Assembly (NCBI RefSeq): GCF_963576675.1
Contig: NC_088916.1
Coordinates: 80,989,501-81,053,500, forward strand
DNA length: 64,000 nt
Source of the DNA: Euphorbia lathyris
Lineage: Eukaryota; Streptophyta; Magnoliopsida; Malpighiales; Euphorbiaceae
Direction: 5' to 3'
The notes under the pieces are model-generated. The model was not told the DNA's origin. It was given only the letters and a program-made list of their open reading frames with translations, and ran no database searches. Below, in pieces: positions 50,463 through 62,576 of this stretch (within the stretch, counting starts at the first letter, position 1; each line of letters begins with the position of its first letter). A program made the position numbers and the translations under genes.

Positions 50463-50884
50463 TATACAAAAATAAATAAAAACAAGAATTAAAAGTTAAT
50501 AGTGAAAAGGTGTCTCGCAATTCATTTAAAAGGTTAAACCGAAAAATCGGATAAACTATATATAAAAAAGGTTAGAGAATAAAGGAGTGATTCCAAAAAT
50601 ATTCAAGAATTGTAATAATAATAACTATAAGAGATGGGTCCATAATTTTTGTTGGTTATATAGATTCCGACTATTTGAACGGTTTTGGGAGCGAGTAAAA
50701 TATATCGTTGAACTCCTGAAAACGTCGGCTAGCTTGTGGTAGTTTTTGTTTATTTTATCGAGTGAACTTTTCCGCGATTGGTACTACACTCTCGTGAGAC
50801 TCCAACATTAGTGAAAGAGTAGATGATTAGGATTAATGACTTAGCGTAATGTGTATTTGATAATATATGATGGGTAAGATCAGG

Positions 50885-51580
50885 GGTGCAAATGAGCCTA
50901 TCTAATTCACAAACTGTTCGAATTTGGCTCGGTTGAAGTTTGGATTGATTGGGTTCGGCATGAGTTCGAGATCGGCTCGAGCATTAATGAGCTCGAGTCT
51001 GAGCTTTCTTGGGTTCGGCTCGAAAGCTCGTGAGCAGGCTTGAAAGTTTTTAATAATATTATATATATATTATTGATTTTTATTTTTTAATTTAAATATA
51101 TTTTAATATATTTTAATTTTGTAATTTTTTTATTAGTTTTTTTAATTAGTAACTTTGAACCTCGCATAAATGTTTGGTCCAAAACACAATTTGAAACTAT
51201 ATGGTTGTAGATTACATGTTAAATTCAAATTTAAATACATTATGTGTTTATTTAATCTTATTACTTTGTTTAAATTTGTCGTAGATTATATGTTATATTT
51301 GTTTTTTGGAGTTTAAAATTGGTATTCCTTTATTAGAAGGCTGATTTTAGATAATAAAATGTTAATTATGTACAATTAAATATATTCAAAACTATTAAAA
51401 AAAATTCAAAACGAGCCGCTCGATGAGCTTCGAGCTCGAACCGAACCTATATCGAACTTGAGCCGAGCTCCAAAATTCTAGACTCGGTGAGCTTCGAGCT
51501 CGAGCCAAACCCGATCTCCGAATTTTTCGAGTCGATCCAAACCTACCCCTATTCGTTCTTGGTTCAGCTCGTTTGCACCC
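50885..51580. mobile_element. Mutator-type MITE rich in GAGCTCG motifs
   Basis: AGGGGTGCAAATGAGCC and CAGCTCGTTTGCACCCAC ends, with GGCTCGAGC/GAGCTCGAG text in both arms and an AT-rich centre. A diverged relative of 4049-4663. I saw no clear target duplication. Confidence 0.65.
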
Positions 51581-51778
51581 ACTGTTCCTTCGTGTGTTTT
51601 CTTTGATAAATACAACACCAAATATGATGCTATTATTTTTTCTTTTATTTCTCTACTAATCAAATAATCACGAACCGTTTTGCTTTTTATAATGTACGGA
51701 AAACTTAATTCAGAATTATCAACCTCTTACCTTCCAAGGTTATGTCTCACTTTCTTTTCGTTAAGAAAACAATCATTC

Positions 51779-53099
51779 TGTTTTAAGAATTTTAGATGTG
51801 ATTAACTACAAACAACGTTGTAAAAAACACTAGGCGCTAGTCGGGCGGATAGGCACTCGATGATTAATCAGGGATTAGTCAGAGATCGATTAATCGAATT
51901 TGTATTTTTGTATTTTTTATTTATTAATCAATAAATTATTATAGAAATTCAATTAAAATATGTATTATACTATCAAAAAAAACAATAGTATAAAATTATT
52001 TAATATAGAAAAACATGTATATTTGGAACATATATCTTTAAAAATGTGAAAATATTAACATTTTAACAATAATGTCATTGAAACAACTCAAAAGTGAATT
52101 ATAATAAAGAAAAAAATAAATTCACAATATAAAATGATTTTCTTTATCGTCGATTAGGCGGCACCTAGACGGTGTTGAGGCGGTCTAGGCGGAGCCCAAG
52201 CGGCTAAAAATTGCCTAGGAACAAAAAAAACGCCTAAAGGGACTAATCAGAAAAAACCGGGATGGATTCTCGATTTCGAGCGCCTAGATGGAGCCAAGGC
52301 GGCCTTCGTTTTGAACAGTGACCACAAAACAAAACGAACACAGAAAATATAAAGAACAGTAAATTGAAAATCAAAAGAACATAGTTAGACAAATCTGAGG
52401 CTTATATTAGCAGTCTTCTTAAAACAGATTTCGTCGCTATTAACGATCGTCTCTCAGGATACAACAAATTACGCAACCGAACTCTTACAATGTGTAGATT
52501 CATTATCACCGGAGCAGAAAAATAAACAACATAACATACAAAGAGTATAAATTATTCAAAGAATAATTTTTTCAACAACCGTCTTCTAGACTTTTAATTT
52601 TGACAGTTCTTTTCTGTATAGATAGAACTCATAAGAAACGTCTGTTTACGAATGAACACGACTGTTCATGGATAGACACGACTATTCACGAACTAACACA
52701 ACTGTTCACAACGGACACGATTATTCACGAACGAACACGACTATTCACGAAAGGAAGTGTTTGTTGGTATTTAAATTAATTATATAATTTTATTTAATTT
52801 TTTCCAACACTTTTAAAACGTTAAATTTTATTTAATTTTACAAAGAGTATAAATTATTTAAAGAATAATTTTTTCAACAACAGTCTTCTAAACTCTTAAT
52901 TTTGACAGTTCTATTCTGTATAAATAGTACGCAAAAGAAACGTTTGTCACGAATGAACACGACTGTTCATTGATAGACACGACTATTCACGAATGAACAC
53001 AACTGTTCACAACGGACATGACTATTCACGAACACGACTATTCTTCGTGTTTGTTGATATTTAAATTAATTATATAATTTTATTTAATTTTTTCCAACA
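51779..53099 (-). mobile_element. Solo LTR relative of the 4706-7654 element, duplicated and interrupted
   Basis: After the edge TTTTAGATGTGATTAAC the sequence is broken by a MITE (51814-52320). It then follows the 505-bp LTR (GTCGCTATTAACGATCGTCT, GTGTTTGTTGGTATT, TTTTCCAACA) to 52809. The last 270 bp (from ACAAAGAGTATAAATT at 52538) are repeated at 52839-53099. Six or more CGAACACGACTGTTCACG-like units fill the U3 part. It is more diverged than the pair at 4706-7654. Confidence 0.75.
51814..52320. mobile_element. MITE with TAGGCGGC-type text inside the LTR copy
   Basis: Left end AACGTTGTAAAAAACACTAG, right end GCCTTCGTTTTGAACAGTG. Both arms are rich in AGGCG words. ACTACAAAC (51805-51813) and ACCACAAAA (52321-52329) are an imperfect 9-bp duplication. 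It splits LTR sequence that is continuous in the other copies, which supports the boundaries. Confidence 0.7.
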
Positions 53100-53604
53100 T
53101 TTTAAAAACGTTAGAGTTAAATTTACTGTTTTACAAATTTACTGTTTTACAAATTGATTGAAACACATAATTTATTTTTTAAAATTTTCCTAATAATTAT
53201 TTAAAAATAAATTTTCATTTCGAAATTATTAGTAATATTACTATTAGGTATGAAAAAGTTGAAAACCGTAAAAGGAAGAAAAACAATGTTTTTATCCTGC
53301 CGGTTTTGTATAGAAGCGAAAAACCGACTAACAGTAACAAACCGCTTACCTTAGCCGATTTTGACCAATCAATTAGCGACACGTATTCCGCGGGAATCCA
53401 ATGCCGCCTTCTTTAACGGCCGTTAAGAAGCCAAACCAAACCTCCTACAAAAGGTAAACAAACGTGGACCGTCCAGATCACAGTTCAGAGATCCAACGAG
53501 TGGGAAGCAATGGCGGCACCTACAAAAGATCAACCAACCAAATACCACCACGTGTCGGTAGACTATCTTCATTTGGACAACAAGGAAGATCAAGGTTGAA
53601 ATGC
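53100..53604. other. Non-coding spacer
   Basis: AT-rich to about 53280, then moderately GC-rich text. The only frame (53464-53670) is short, lacks a recognisable domain and runs into a MITE. Confidence 0.4.
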
Positions 53605-54915
53605 ATTGGTCACTTAACTTATATATTTATCTCAATAAAATCACTTAATTGTAACTTTTATTTCAATTAGGTCACTCTACTGATTTCAATAGTTAAAAGA
53701 CATCAAAATAGTAATGAGTGATACGTCAACATGAGATAACTCAAATCTGTGACCAAAATAAAACGTGACAGCCACGTGTCGGTTATTTTTATGGAAAAAC
53801 TTAATTTTGTTTTTTTATAAAAATAACCAACATGTGATAGTCAGGTAACATATACGTAGATGTCATGTATCGTTTCGGTTAGAGATCTGAGTTGTCTCAT
53901 ATTGACGTGTCACTCAGATCATTATTTCAATACCTTTTAACTACCGAAATCGCCAGAGTGGTCTAATTAAGGCAAATCAAAATTGAATGATTTTATTGAG
54001 TTGAGACAAATTGAAATTAGGTGGGATAATATATAAAAATACTCTTAACGTTTCCAGCCATAAGCAATTTTATCTCTAACGTTTAAAATAGTGCAATTTT
54101 ACCCCTAACGCTGGCAGTGAAAAACAAATTTATCCATAACGTTAACAAGTTAAATCAATTTCTTTCAAAAAAAAAACTACCGAAATCGCCAGAGTGATCT
54201 AATTAAGGCAAATCAAAATTGAATGATTTTATTGAGTTGAGACAAATTGAAATTAGGTGGGATAATATGTAAAAATATCCTTAACGTTTCCAGCCATAAG
54301 TAATTTTATCTCTAACGTTTAAAATAGTACAATTTTACCCCTAACGTTGGCAGTGAAAAACAAATTTATCCATAACGTTAACAAGTTAAATCAATTTCAA
54401 ACATTATTATAAAATGTAGAACAATTTCAAACATTATTATAAAATGTAGATGTTTTGTTTCTTATTATGCACCAATTGTATCTGTGTTAATTAAAAAGAA
54501 AATTTATATTTTTTATAATTTAATAATAGAATTGAAAATTAAATTTTTTAAATTCGGCGAAATATTTGAATATTTTTTGTCCATCTCGTACAAAATACAA
54601 TATAATTTTTTTTTAATTTTTTTCGTTTAATCATATATATATTTGTGATATGTTACAAATTAGTGATAAAATGATTCCATCTAAACGGTGGATGACAAGA
54701 TTCATGATCGAGAAAAATAATTTAATGAATTATTTCTCAAATTGACCTAACTTGTCTCTTGGCTGTTAACGTTCGGAGTAAAATTGTACCATTTTAGACG
54801 TTACATGTAAAATTGCTTCTGACTGTAAACGTTAGAGATATTTTTGTACCTTATCTCAAATTAGGTAACCATTTTGAGATAAACATATATGTTGAGTGAC
54901 CAATTGTGCATTTAA
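53605..54915. mobile_element. Foldback element with nested foldback and 236-bp tandem duplication
   Basis: Outer element: ATGCATTGGTCACTTAACTT at the left and GAGTGACCAATTGTGCAT at the right, with a central palindrome (GTGTCGGTTATTTTTATGG / AAAAATAACCAACATGTGAT), related to 2536-2894. A second foldback (54018-54850; ATCTCTAACGTTTAAAATAG lines) interrupts the right arm. The junction text (from CTACCGAAATCGCCAGAGTG at 53941) is repeated in tandem at 54177 with a 236-bp period. The right end lies just upstream of the PP2C leader. Confidence 0.7.
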
Positions 54916-54949
54916 CCGGAAGATCAACTGCATGACCTGTTATCGCCGG

Positions 54950-55550
54950 TAGCCAACCGAATTCGAACCAGTTAGTTTTCTCTTTCTTTCTCTCTCTTAT
55001 CTTCCTCTGTTCTAAAACTACTTTTTGATTCTCTCTCTCTCTTTCTCTGAAGTATTCTTCTTCTCTTCTGTGTTTTTCTAGGTTTTCTTCTCTGATCTGA
55101 TTGATTTCATAGATATATAAGCGAACCCCTAAATTATCATCTGAGAATTCCTTCAAAGTTCTTCCTTTTTTCTTCCCAATTTGTATTGAATTTCTGATTT
55201 CTGTTTTGATTCTCGTGGCATGTTTGGAACAATTTGGTACTTTTGGGGTAATTGATTTGATTTGGATAGTTTGTTAAGGAGAATAACTGTAGATTTTGGA
55301 GAATTTGAATTAGTAAGCGTGGGGTGATTATTTCTTTGATCCTGGAGTTGTTCAAAGTGTTTGAAGTGTTGGATTTGGGGTTTTCTGTGAAACTTTTGAG
55401 TTCTTTGCTTGCTTGTGTGATTTGAAGGAACTTTTGTTGTCCGAGTTTGGTGAATTTTTCTGATCCGTGAAGTTTATGGTGTTATAGATCAGTGATTTTG
55501 AAGAAACGGATTAAGTTGTTTGCTTCAAGGGTTTGCATAGAAGGTGTTTG
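54950..55550 (+). promoter_or_regulatory. Putative 5' leader of the PP2C gene
   Basis: A long CT-rich stretch (TTTCTCTTTCTTTCTCTCTC near 54979, and 55030-55060) is typical of plant transcription start regions and 5' leaders. No convincing TATA box is visible and the exact start is unknown. An intron in the leader cannot be excluded. Confidence 0.4.
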
Positions 55551-58500
55551 ATGTATGACCGGAAAGGGGATATGGCCGCTGGTATGGATTTTTCGCCTCC
55601 TTTTACTGGATTAGAAGCTGGATATAGTAAGGACAACAATGTATCTTCAATTGAAAATCAGAACGCCGAGAATTTGGATAATCTGAAACAGTCTGCAAAT
55701 GGAAAACCTCCCCGACACCTCTCGGTTTTGCGGCAAAGTATGAGTTCTATGAGATTGCTTTCTGCTGCTGATCTGGTAAGTTTGTTCATCATTGATTCAT
55801 TGTCCCTGGTGGTTGAATTTTGCATCTGAAACCCTATATTTGTTGGGATGAATTGTTGTTTGTTTCAATGATAACATAAGTAGAAAGTCAAATCTTTATA
55901 AATTTGGGAGAAAATTCACCAATTTTGATAATGAGAGATGGAAGTGCCTTTTTGATTGTTTGATTAACTGTTTATCTCAATCTTATACAGTCAGTGGATG
56001 TTGGGATTGTTGTGAATAAGTCGTCTTCTGATGAAAAATCGAATTTGGTACCAGTGTTCCGATCAGGGAGTTGTGCGGAAGGAGGGCCGAAACAGTTTAT
56101 GGAGGATGAACATGTTTGCATAGATGATCTTATGGAACATCTTGGTTCAACTGCCAATTTTCCCACACCTGGTGCTTTCTATGGGGTGAGTATGTTCTAT
56201 AGTTACCAAGTTCGATTTAGAGAGATTAATCGCTTGATACGAGTATCATAATCCATTTTAACACCTTTAACACCGAGGTGGAACGGCAATTAGTATAGAA
56301 TTTATATGTCTGATTTCTTAAACGTTTTCTTTCAATCATATTATTTCATTATTGGAATACGTTACATTTTGTTTCTGAAAGAAAGTTGGAATACGTTACA
56401 TTAGTACTTGATGATACTTATGAACTTCACTCTGAAAAAACCTAGGAAGCACCGAACTTCTAGGAGGTTAACACTCGGAGGCACAACAGCACGATTTAGA
56501 GAGATTACTCGCTTGATACAATAATTATTTTTGTTCCATTTATATCATATGTAGAGAGATATAACGGATCACAATATTGTCATTTTTGCTCCATTTATAT
56601 CATATATAATCATGTGTAGTATATAGATCATTCGATAATCCATTTTGACACCTTTAACACCGAGGCAGAACGGCAATTAGTACAGCATTTATATGCCTGA
56701 TTTCTTAAACATTTTCTTTCAATCATATTATTTCATTGTTGGTATACGTTACATTTTTTTTTTTTTTTTTGAAAGAAAGTTGGAATACCTTACATTAGTA
56801 CTTGCAAAAACCTAGGAAGCACCGAACTTCTAGGAGGTTAACACTCGGAGACACACACCCGACACTCCAAAATAAGTGTTCCCTTTTTTTCTTTTCTTTG
56901 TTAATAGGGACACTTCTGGAACACTTTGGGTACACGGATTCTAAGTTAATTAAGTAGAATATAGGTTTTTTTAATAATCTTACAAAAAAGAGGGGTTAAT
57001 GTATTAAAAAAAACCCTAATAAAAAAAAAAGAAATCCGAATCTAATGAAAAAAAATTAGCAGGCGCTCCTTTTTTGGTAGTTTAAATAGTTTGAAGTATT
57101 AAATGTTTCTTTTTGACTTTTTGACAAATTAATGATTTATTATGGATGTTATTTATAGGTTTATAATCAGTAGTGAATGTTATTTATGATATATATATAT
57201 ATATATATATATTAAAATGTTGTTTGCCGTACCGTACGAGTACCAGTGTCTGTGCTTCCTAGGGAAAAACTAATGGTTAATATATGTATGAACAGGTATT
57301 TGATGGGCATGGAGGTACAGATGCAGCTTCATTTGTTAGAAAAAATATTCTCAAGTTCATTGTTGAAGATTCTGATTTTCCGATTCGTGTCGAGAATGCG
57401 ATTAGGAGTGCATTTGTGAAAGCTGATTATGCATTTGCAGACAATAGTGAACTTGATATTTCTTCAGGCACCACTGCACTTACAGCCCTTATATTTGGAA
57501 GGTAAAGCCTAGAAGTAGTTTTTCATTTCATTTTCTGACTTATGGTACTAGTGGAATTAGAGTTAAGACTCTAGGGGTAGCGATTTGTGTTAGTAGATCA
57601 TGTTCGTACTATGTCGTGTCATGCGTCTATATGGTATAATTGAATACGTTTTACGCCTAACAAAGTGGAGCTATAAGTTCAGAATAAGAGGAAGAAAAAG
57701 ATAAGGTAATAGAGATGGACTTGGAATGAGAGAGAAAAAGACATAGTTAAAACTAAAGGGGTGACAATTCGTGAAAGTGAGTTGTGTACAAGTCAACTCT
57801 AATCCAATCCCAAAAAAATCATGTTATATTAGTATCATTTTTTCGAGTTAGTAGATCGACCCTAACTCAACTCAAAAATTTGTATATCAATTTCGTGTCA
57901 ACCCAACCTGTTTAATAAATTTGTGTTGGATTCGTGTTTGTGTTGTCGGGTTTTCTACACAATTTCCACCTCTTGAACCTCTGGACTAGTTTAACAGTAC
58001 GAGGAAACAAGTTCTGGTACTTTAGTCTATCTCGCCTAGGAGTATGCGTTATTTGGTCAAAATCGAATTATCGAACCGAACTGACTTAATTCAGTTTTTC
58101 GGTTCAGAAGCGGTTATTACTGCTACATATATTTCTTTTCAGTTACCGATCATAATATTTCAGATCGGTTATATTTCAGTTTTCTATGCTATTCGGTTTG
58201 ATTTTGCTGTTAATAGTTTTGATAATACAATATTCGGTTTTTTTGCTTTTGAACCGATGCATACCCCTAAATTTGTGCTATCTTTTTCAGGAGATCCTGT
58301 AATTAGAGTTTCATCCTGTAGAATTTGTCTAGTTTTCCTTTCGCATTGACGAGTTTACCTTAATCGATTTCATTTATACAGGAATTTGATAATTGCAAAT
58401 GCTGGTGATTGTCGAGCAGTACTCGGACGGCGAGGTCGAGCTATCGAGATGTCAAAAGACCACAAACCCAATTGCACATCTGAAAGACTGAGAATTGAAA

Positions 58501-58940
58501 AACTTGGTGGAGTCATATATGATGGCTACCTTAACGGCCAATTATCCGTCGCACGAGCCTTGGGGGACTGGCACATGAAGGGACCGAAAGGTTCTGCATG
58601 CCCTTTGAGTGCAGAGCCGGAGTTACAAGAGACAAATCTTACAGAAGACGATGAGTACTTAATCCTAGGGTGCGACGGCCTGTGGGATGTAATGAGCAGT
58701 CAGTGTGCAGTGACAATCGCAAGGAAAGAACTGATGCTCCATAACGACCCCGAAAGATGCTCGAGGGAATTGGTCAGCGAGGCACTCAAGCGCAATACAT
58801 GTGATAATGTAACAGTTATAGTCATTTGTTTCTCCGCAGATCCACCCCCTCGTATCGAGATACCGCAATCTAGAGTTCGGAGAAGCATATCAGCGGAAGG
58901 TCTGAATCTACTGAAGGGCGTGCTGGACAGTAACGCGTGA
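55551..58940 (+). CDS. Protein phosphatase 2C, group G (PP2C27/PP2CG1-like)
   Basis: Four exons: 55551-55775, 55991-56185, 57296-57501 and 58382-58940, all GT-AG, 394 residues. Serine/threonine phosphatase needing Mg or Mn. The close Arabidopsis relatives (group G) act in ABA and salt-stress signalling; that role is inferred from family. Motifs: [18 protein letters not shown] (99-116, metal-binding region), VFDGHGG (141-147), [56 protein letters not shown] (about 306) and DNVTVIVI. All metal-binding acidic residues expected of an active PP2C appear present. The N-terminal 75 residues lie outside the catalytic core. The start is either 55551 or the ATG at 55572 ([11 protein letters not shown]), which has better context (G at -3 and +4). 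Introns 2 and 3 hold transposon debris. Confidence 0.93.
56212..56870. repeat. Tandem duplication in PP2C intron 2
   Basis: The segment from CGATTTAGAGAGATTAATCG (56212) through CTAGGAGGTTAACACTCGGA (56461) recurs from CGATTTAGAGAGATTACTCG (56493) through the same end (56831). The second copy has about 100 bp of additional sequence. Confidence 0.75.
56441..57263. mobile_element. Possible TIR element in PP2C intron 2
   Basis: CCTAGGAAGCACCGAACTT occurs at 56441 and 56811, and the inverted AGTGTCTGTGCTTCCTAGG at 57245-57263. The element could start at either left copy. The inner sequence is AT-rich, with a TA microsatellite (57186-57212). No target duplication is evident. Confidence 0.5.
57502..58381 (+). 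other. PP2C intron 3
   Basis: 880-bp intron, GT-AG. Contains CAACCC/GTGTTGG-type repeat text near 57840-57950 and a chance frame (58044-58349) with no domain. Confidence 0.6.
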
Positions 58941-59293
58941 AAGTAGACGACTAATACGAGAGGAGAGGCGTTTACAGATGCATTCAAGATCATAGAGAAG
59001 AATTATTGATTGATTGGGACAACTTTATGGCGGGGCGATGATGATGATGATCGATCAAACTTGTTCCGGGATGATTCTTTTGAGTTTCGAAACCACCCAT
59101 CCACCCTGTAAATCTGAAATCCGTTTTATGTTGTAACATTTGGATGAGTTCATTGTTCAACTATTTCTCCCAATGTACATATTCAGGAAAGGGGAAAATT
59201 CAGGAGCTTGCATTTCCATTTGCTGTTGTAATCAGTTGTTATTTACTGAATTAATGATAGCAGCAATTCTTTCATGTATATGAGTTTATTGTG

Positions 59294-59692
59294 TAAATTG
59301 CACCAATGGTCGCTAAACTTTACTTATTTTCACGGGAAACAAGGAGAAAGGAATAGAATGACCCTGAATTCCCTTAAATCAAAAGATGATGTAACATATG
59401 AAACTGAAATAAAATTAATCGTAAAAAATGCATAAACATTTTATTTTAAAGAGAACATAAGGATAAAAGAAGTAAAAGTAAATAAATATATCAATTAATC
59501 CTTACCCTTTCCTAAAACCCTCAAAACAAACGCCCCCTTAATTCTTACCCACTCCACCCCATATGATTCGAACCCGTGACCTCTATAGTTATAGACAAGC
59601 TTTCAACCAACAGGCTAAGAACTTCGCCACTTAAAAGTTTAATTGACATAATGTGAAAATGAGTAAAGTTCAACCGCCACCGATGTAATTTA
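59294..59692. mobile_element. Foldback element with tRNA-like segment, downstream of PP2C
   Basis: GTAAATTGCACCAATGGTCG and CGCCACCGATGTAATTTAC ends with AACTTTACTTATTTTCAC inverted against GTGAAAATGAGTAAAGTT. Inside, on the minus strand, TTAGCCTGTTGGTTGAAAG followed by GGGTTCGAATC (59565-59620) resembles the A and B boxes of a tRNA-derived SINE. Confidence 0.6.
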
Positions 59693-60046
59693 CTATTAGT
59701 TTCTTTCCGAAACATTCCTTGAATTACGAAAATATTATCTAAATGAATTTTAGATAATTTACAAAGTAAGTCTTCATAATTGCTTCACGTCGCTCTATTT
59801 TAGGGTAGAAACTTCTAAACCGCGATGATTGTTTTTACAAATCGATTAAATCACAAGCTTTATCTACTTTTAGCAAAAAAGCATCGTTAGGCTCATGATC
59901 TTTCATTTTTTGATCTTTTATTGGAATACATTAGGCCCATGATCATTTATTTTTGGTCTTATTAAGCCATTGATCACAGGTTTACAACACAAGATATTTG
60001 CATCATATTAACATGTCACATCCTAATTTACAAATTATACTTTATA

Positions 60047-60568
60047 GGCCTAATACATCGTTTACCCCTGAACTTGTCCAAAATAGTTGATTGGCCCTGA
60101 ACTTTCAAAGTATCTTGATAGCTCCCTGAACTTACATAAAATGTTCAGTTAGCCTCCTGAACTTGCATAAAATGTAATCAATTAATTACTCGGTTGTAAA
60201 AAAAAAGTAAGTTAAATATGGAATATATGTTGCACAAATCTTAAAAAAATAAAACGATCAAGGTCGGGGTATGCGATTATAATATTAGAGAAGAAAATGT
60301 TTTATAGTTGAATAAGTAAGAAATTCTTTTTTAAACATGTTTTAATCTATTTTGTGAAGTATGTAATAACATTTTAAGACACGTGTAACATATCTTCCGC
60401 ATTTGACTTACTTTTTTACGATCGAATGATATTCATTACATTTTACGCAAGTTCAGTGGGCTAACTGGATATTTTATGCAAGTTCGGGAGGCTATCGATA
60501 CACTTTGAAAGTTCAGGAGCCCAATCAACCATTTGAACAAGTTCGGGGGACAAATGAAATATTAAGCC
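60047..60568. mobile_element. 522-bp foldback MITE with 9-bp duplication
   Basis: GGCCTAATACATCG and AATATTAAGCC ends with the perfect 9-bp repeat TACTTTATA (60038-60046 and 60569-60577). Arms hold CCCTGAACTTTCAAAGTATC lines and complements. Confidence 0.85.
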
Positions 60569-60577
60569 TACTTTATA

Positions 60578-61829
60578 CATGTGTAAAATGCACCTTCAAT
60601 TATTGAAGCCAAAGAATCTATTTCACGAAAAGTTTTCAGTTTCTTTTCTATAAAATTATTTAATTTCACGATTGATTTTAATAAAATTGATCAGGTGATC
60701 TAGCCGAGCGTTTGGGGTTTAAATACCCACTAGTTGTAGAAAAATGCTAAAAATTATATATAAACGGTGTATGAGATCTTAAATTTTTAGGTAAAAGCAC
60801 CCACAAAAATATAAATTTAACATCTATAAATTACAAGAGACCACCACAAACACCCTCTATCAGCAGGGGCAGAGCCAGTTCAGGAGGCTCCAGTCTCCCG
60901 GCCGCCAGTTCCATCCTTAAGTAATATTGGATCGGTACGTAAGAGCGTCCGTAAATTTAGTTATGTAACCGTCTGTGTAATATAATTTTAGTGATTTAAG
61001 ATGGTTGAGTTGGTTAAGAGATATGATTTAATGCAAAATATCGTGATTTAAAACCTCGTAAACCTCTATTTTTTTAAGGCTTTTATTTATTTATTTGAAT
61101 TTTATTTTCTAAGTTATTATTATTAATTCTATATCCTCTTTATCTTAACCTTTTTCAACTATTTTTTTTCCTAAATAAATTTTTTAATTTTTTAGCATTC
61201 AACACACCAAAACAACGAAATTTTAGGGTGCTTGAGACCAAAATTTTTATGCTCCACCCTAACGGGCTGGACTTTGGAAATTTTTTCCAACTTCATAAAT
61301 CTAACTTCGACACCTCCCGCAAAGCTAAAATTATCCCCTATATATCAATTCCTAACTTCACCACTGCCTATCAGTAAATCTTTGGATCCGTCACTCGGCA
61401 AATCTGTGTAGAAAAACACGAGAACATTGATGCAGAATATATTATGGTTTTTTTTAGAGTAATCTCCGGTTGCCTTTCTTGTTGAATTATTATTAGCTCA
61501 AAATTATTTCGATGTTGTTATATCTCCCTTGAATCCAAATTTTTATTTATTTTATTATTGAAAATTTTAGTTTAAATAATAATAATCATTTGTGATGGGA
61601 AAAATTATAATATAAATAATTATAAATATTTTAATAAGATTATTATAAATATTTTAGTGATCAACTTTTAATCATCATGAACATATCAATGAGAAGAGTT
61701 TTTATCATCATAAACACTTTAATGAGAGTAAAATGTATTCTCACTGTAAATTAATAATAAGGCAATTAAATTTTTTCTCATTAATATTTTTGTTAGGACC
61801 ATTAGGTTCCTATAATGAAGATTGGGATA
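60578..61829. other. Non-coding spacer with transposon debris
   Basis: Includes a GGGGCAGAGCCAG motif (60866), a weak tRNA-like stretch (GGTTGAGTTGGTTAAGAG, 61002) and AT-rich runs. No gene. Confidence 0.4.
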
Positions 61830-62515
61830 AATCACACTTATAGTTACTGAACATTACCAATTTTAGCATTGTGATCACTGAACTTCAATTTATAATGGTA
61901 TGATCACTGAATTTTACACTTTTTAACATCAATAGCACTCAACTTTCACTAACTCCTCGAAATGACAATTAATAACTTCAAAATAAAAATATTTCTTTTA
62001 CCATTTTAATGATGATTTTCTCTTTCATTAAAAGTTTTTTTAGTGCACCAGTTTGCCACACCACACATCTAAACACAAAAAAAAAAAAAAAAAAAAATCT
62101 AAAAACGACATTATTATTTACAGTACTTTTGTTTTTGAAAAAGAAAGTTTGCTTTCATAAAGAAGTGAACCCTGTAACCCTTAGATAAGGATTGTGTGCT
62201 TAACCGCTGCTACACTTATTAGATCATCCGTAGTAATTAGTTGTATAGTCCGTTGTCTTTTATGCAGCAATATTTCGATGAATTTTTATAGAGCTTTTCA
62301 TCATCTCTACTTATAAAATTACAATTAAATCATATTACAAAACTTAATTCTCAATAAATGTCTTAAGGCTAATTCCTATTACTTTTGCCGTAACTGAAAT
62401 GACTTTGTTAAAAATCAAATAAAAAATTCAACAATTTTTGTTGTAGGGACATAAAGTTTGGTGTCCTTTGAAAAACCAACCCTAAATTTTAGCCACTAGT
62501 GTAACTTACCTCTTT
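61830..62515. mobile_element. Foldback element
   Basis: GGGATAAATCACACTTATAG at the left and CACTAGTGTAACTTACC at the right, with CACTGAACTTC / AAAGTTTGG lines inverted between the arms. A tRNA-like stretch on the minus strand (62160-62215; AGCGGTTAAGCACAC...AGGGTTCAC) lies inside. Target duplication not found. Confidence 0.5.
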
Positions 62516-62576
62516 TTATATACTTGTAAATTATATCTTTCAACTTTGAGCAACCGCTGATTTTCAATATAACAAT

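Noticed and set aside
55533..55550. Upstream TTG start for the PP2C frame
   Set aside because: Plant nuclear genes start at ATG; in-frame ATGs follow at 55551 and 55572.
58044..58349. 101-codon frame before PP2C exon 4
   Set aside because: Lies in intron 3, is not in phase with the flanking exons and shows no domain.
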